6,643 nt of DNA from an uncultured Rhodocyclaceae bacterium (GTDB lineage: Bacteria > Pseudomonadota > Gammaproteobacteria > Burkholderiales > Rhodocyclaceae): the NCBI GenBank assembly GCA_903930805.1, contig CAIYZZ010000483.1, forward strand, positions 1-6,643. The letters run 5' to 3'. Shown piece by piece: positions 5,310 through 6,643 of the stretch (position 1 is its first letter; each line of letters begins with the position of its first letter). The notes beneath the pieces are model-generated. The model saw only the letters and a list, made by a program, of their open reading frames with translations. It was not told where the DNA came from and did no database searches. A program made the position numbers and the translations under genes.

Positions 5310-6643
5310 TCAGTGGGCGTGAGCAGGTTCGAGGACTTTGGCGTCATCGACCGCACGGCCACCGGCGATAGTCGCGAACATGTTGTAGGCCATGATGAGC
5401 ATACCGGTGAGGAACAGCAAACCGCCAACCACGCGGATCGTCCAGAACGGATAACTGGCCTTGACCGATTCGACGAAGGAATAGGTCAGCGTGCCGTCGG
5501 CATTGGTAGCGCGCCACATCAGGCCCTGCATTACGCCGGAAATCCACAGCGCGGCGATATAGAGCACGGTGCCGAGCGTAGCCAGCCAGAAATGCACGTT
5601 CATGAGTTTGGTCGAAGCCATCTCGCTCTTGCCAAACAGGCGCGGCAGCAGATAGTAGACCGAACCGATGGAGATCATCGCCACCCAACCGAGTGCGCCG
5701 GAGTGCACATGGCCGACGGTCCAGTCGGTGTAGTGCGACAGCGCATTCACCGTCTTGATCGACATCATCGGACCTTCGAAAGTCGACATGCCGTAGAAGG
5801 ACAGCGAGGTGATCATGAACTTCAGGATCGGGTCATCACGCAACTTGTGCCAGGCGCCCGAGAGTGTCATGATGCCGTTGATCATGCCGCCCCAACTGGG
5901 TGCCAACAGAATCAGCGAGAAGACCATGCCGACGGATTGTGTCCAGTCAGGCAAGGCGGTGTAGTGAAGATGGTGCGGACCCGCCCACATGTAGGTGAAG
6001 ATCAACGCCCAGAAATGCACCACCGACAGGCGATAGGAATACACCGGGCGGTTAGCCTGCTTCGGCACGAAGTAGTACATCATGCCGAGGAAGCCCGCAG
6101 TCAGGAAAAAGCCCACCGCGTTGTGACCGTACCACCACTGGATCATCGCATCCTGCACACCGGCGTAAGCCGAGTAGGACTTGGTCAGGCTGACCGGAAT
6201 CTCCGCGCTATTGACCAGGTGCAACAGGGCCACCGTGATGATCATCGCGCCGAAGAACCAGTTCGACACGTAGATGTGAGGGGTCTTGCGGGTACCGATG
6301 GTGCCGAAGAACACAATCGCGTAGGAAACCCAGACCACGGTGATCAGAATGTCGATCGGCCACTCAAGTTCGGCGTACTCCTTGCCGGTCGTGAACCCCA
6401 GCGGCAGTGAGAGTGCGGCCAGCACGATGATCAGCTGCCAACCCCAGAAGGTGAATGCAGCGAGGCCGGGGGCAAACAGGGTGGTGTGGCAGGTACGCTG
6501 CACCGAGTAATAGGACGTCGCGAACAGTGCACAGCCTCCGAACGCGAAAATTACCGCGTTGGTATGCAGCGGACGTAGCCTCCCATACGACAGAAACTCG
6601 ATGACGTTCAGTTCTGGCCAGACCAACTGGGCGGCGATGATGA
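5310..6643 (-). CDS. ccoN: cbb3-type cytochrome c oxidase subunit I CcoN (5' end beyond the window)
   Basis: The last 443 residues of the heme-copper catalytic subunit are present; the frame runs open off the right edge, so the TTG at 6626 is an internal Leu (IIAAQ precedes LVWPELN), not a start. CcoN reduces oxygen to water at heme b3-CuB and helps pump protons. Counting from that Leu as 1, the expected residues are all there: His21 (low-spin heme b, in PLHTN), His168 (CuB, GHNAVG), Tyr212 (the Tyr that crosslinks to the CuB His), His218 and His219 (CuB, PHHLHY), Glu284 (TFEGP), His306 (heme b3) and His308 (heme b, in GHVHSG). A constant offset of 39 gives the Pseudomonas stutzeri numbers I recall (60, 207, 251, 257, 258, 323, 345, 347), so about 34 residues are missing. 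The protein ends in an Ala/His-rich tail (EPAHAH). The operon promoter lies outside the window. Confidence 0.98.
   Translation of the reverse strand, partial: IIAAQLVWPELNVIEFLSYGRLRPLHTNAVIFAFGGCALFATSYYSVQRTCHTTLFAPGLAAFTFWGWQLIIVLAALSLPLGFTTGKEYAELEWPIDILITVVWVSYAIVFFGTIGTRKTPHIYVSNWFFGAMIITVALLHLVNSAEIPVSLTKSYSAYAGVQDAMIQWWYGHNAVGFFLTAGFLGMMYYFVPKQANRPVYSYRLSVVHFWALIFTYMWAGPHHLHYTALPDWTQSVGMVFSLILLAPSWGGMINGIMTLSGAWHKLRDDPILKFMITSLSFYGMSTFEGPMMSIKTVNALSHYTDWTVGHVHSGALGWVAMISIGSVYYLLPRLFGKSEMASTKLMNVHFWLATLGTVLYIAALWISGVMQGLMWRATNADGTLTYSFVESVKASYPFWTIRVVGGLLFLTGMLIMAYNMFATIAGGRAVDDAKVLEPAHAH

Noticed and set aside
5277..6410. 377-codon + strand open frame opposite ccoN
   Set aside because: Its His/Arg/Gln/Asp-rich composition is that of a reversed GC-rich membrane-protein gene; the opposite strand encodes a complete set of CcoN metal ligands.
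6624..6626. TTG at 6626 as the start of ccoN
   Set aside because: The frame stays open to the window edge (IIAAQ before LVWPELN) and the known CcoN N-terminal helix is still missing, so the gene is simply cut by the window.

Overview
The window reads as a piece of a betaproteobacterial chromosome, most likely a Rhodocyclales-type microaerophile or facultative denitrifier. That placement is an inference from gene order and protein style; no taxonomic marker is present. Coding density is high, all visible frames are intact, and there is no insertion sequence, tRNA, rRNA, CRISPR array or phage gene.

Layout. Two short + strand genes occupy the left sixth: a universal stress protein (60-503) and a hemerythrin-like HHE-domain protein (512-1102), preceded by an FNR/ANR-type box (12-25). 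Everything else is one - strand operon read from the right edge leftward: ccoN (5' end cut off by the window edge), ccoO, ccoQ, ccoP, a 179-base gap containing two hairpins, ccoG, fixH/ccoH, and a 48-residue membrane microprotein gene (1169-1315). The operon ends at a good rho-independent terminator (1106-1147). The two transcription units converge, with only 66 bases between the facing stop codons.

How the genes work together. CcoN, CcoO, CcoQ and CcoP form the cbb3-type (C-family) cytochrome c oxidase, a high-affinity terminal oxidase for respiration at low oxygen. CcoG (a polyferredoxin-type membrane protein linked to copper handling) and FixH/CcoH serve assembly and maturation. The other usual maturation genes, ccoI (copper ATPase) and ccoS, are not in the window; their usual place after fixH is taken by the microprotein gene and the terminator. 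The neighbouring stress protein and diiron hemerythrin-like protein, with an FNR/ANR box upstream, fit a low-oxygen response locus.

Novelty. I see no wholly new system. The best leads are the 48-residue single-helix protein at the end of the oxidase operon, the structured ccoP-ccoG gap, and the oddly placed FNR/ANR-type box in front of the stress-protein gene.
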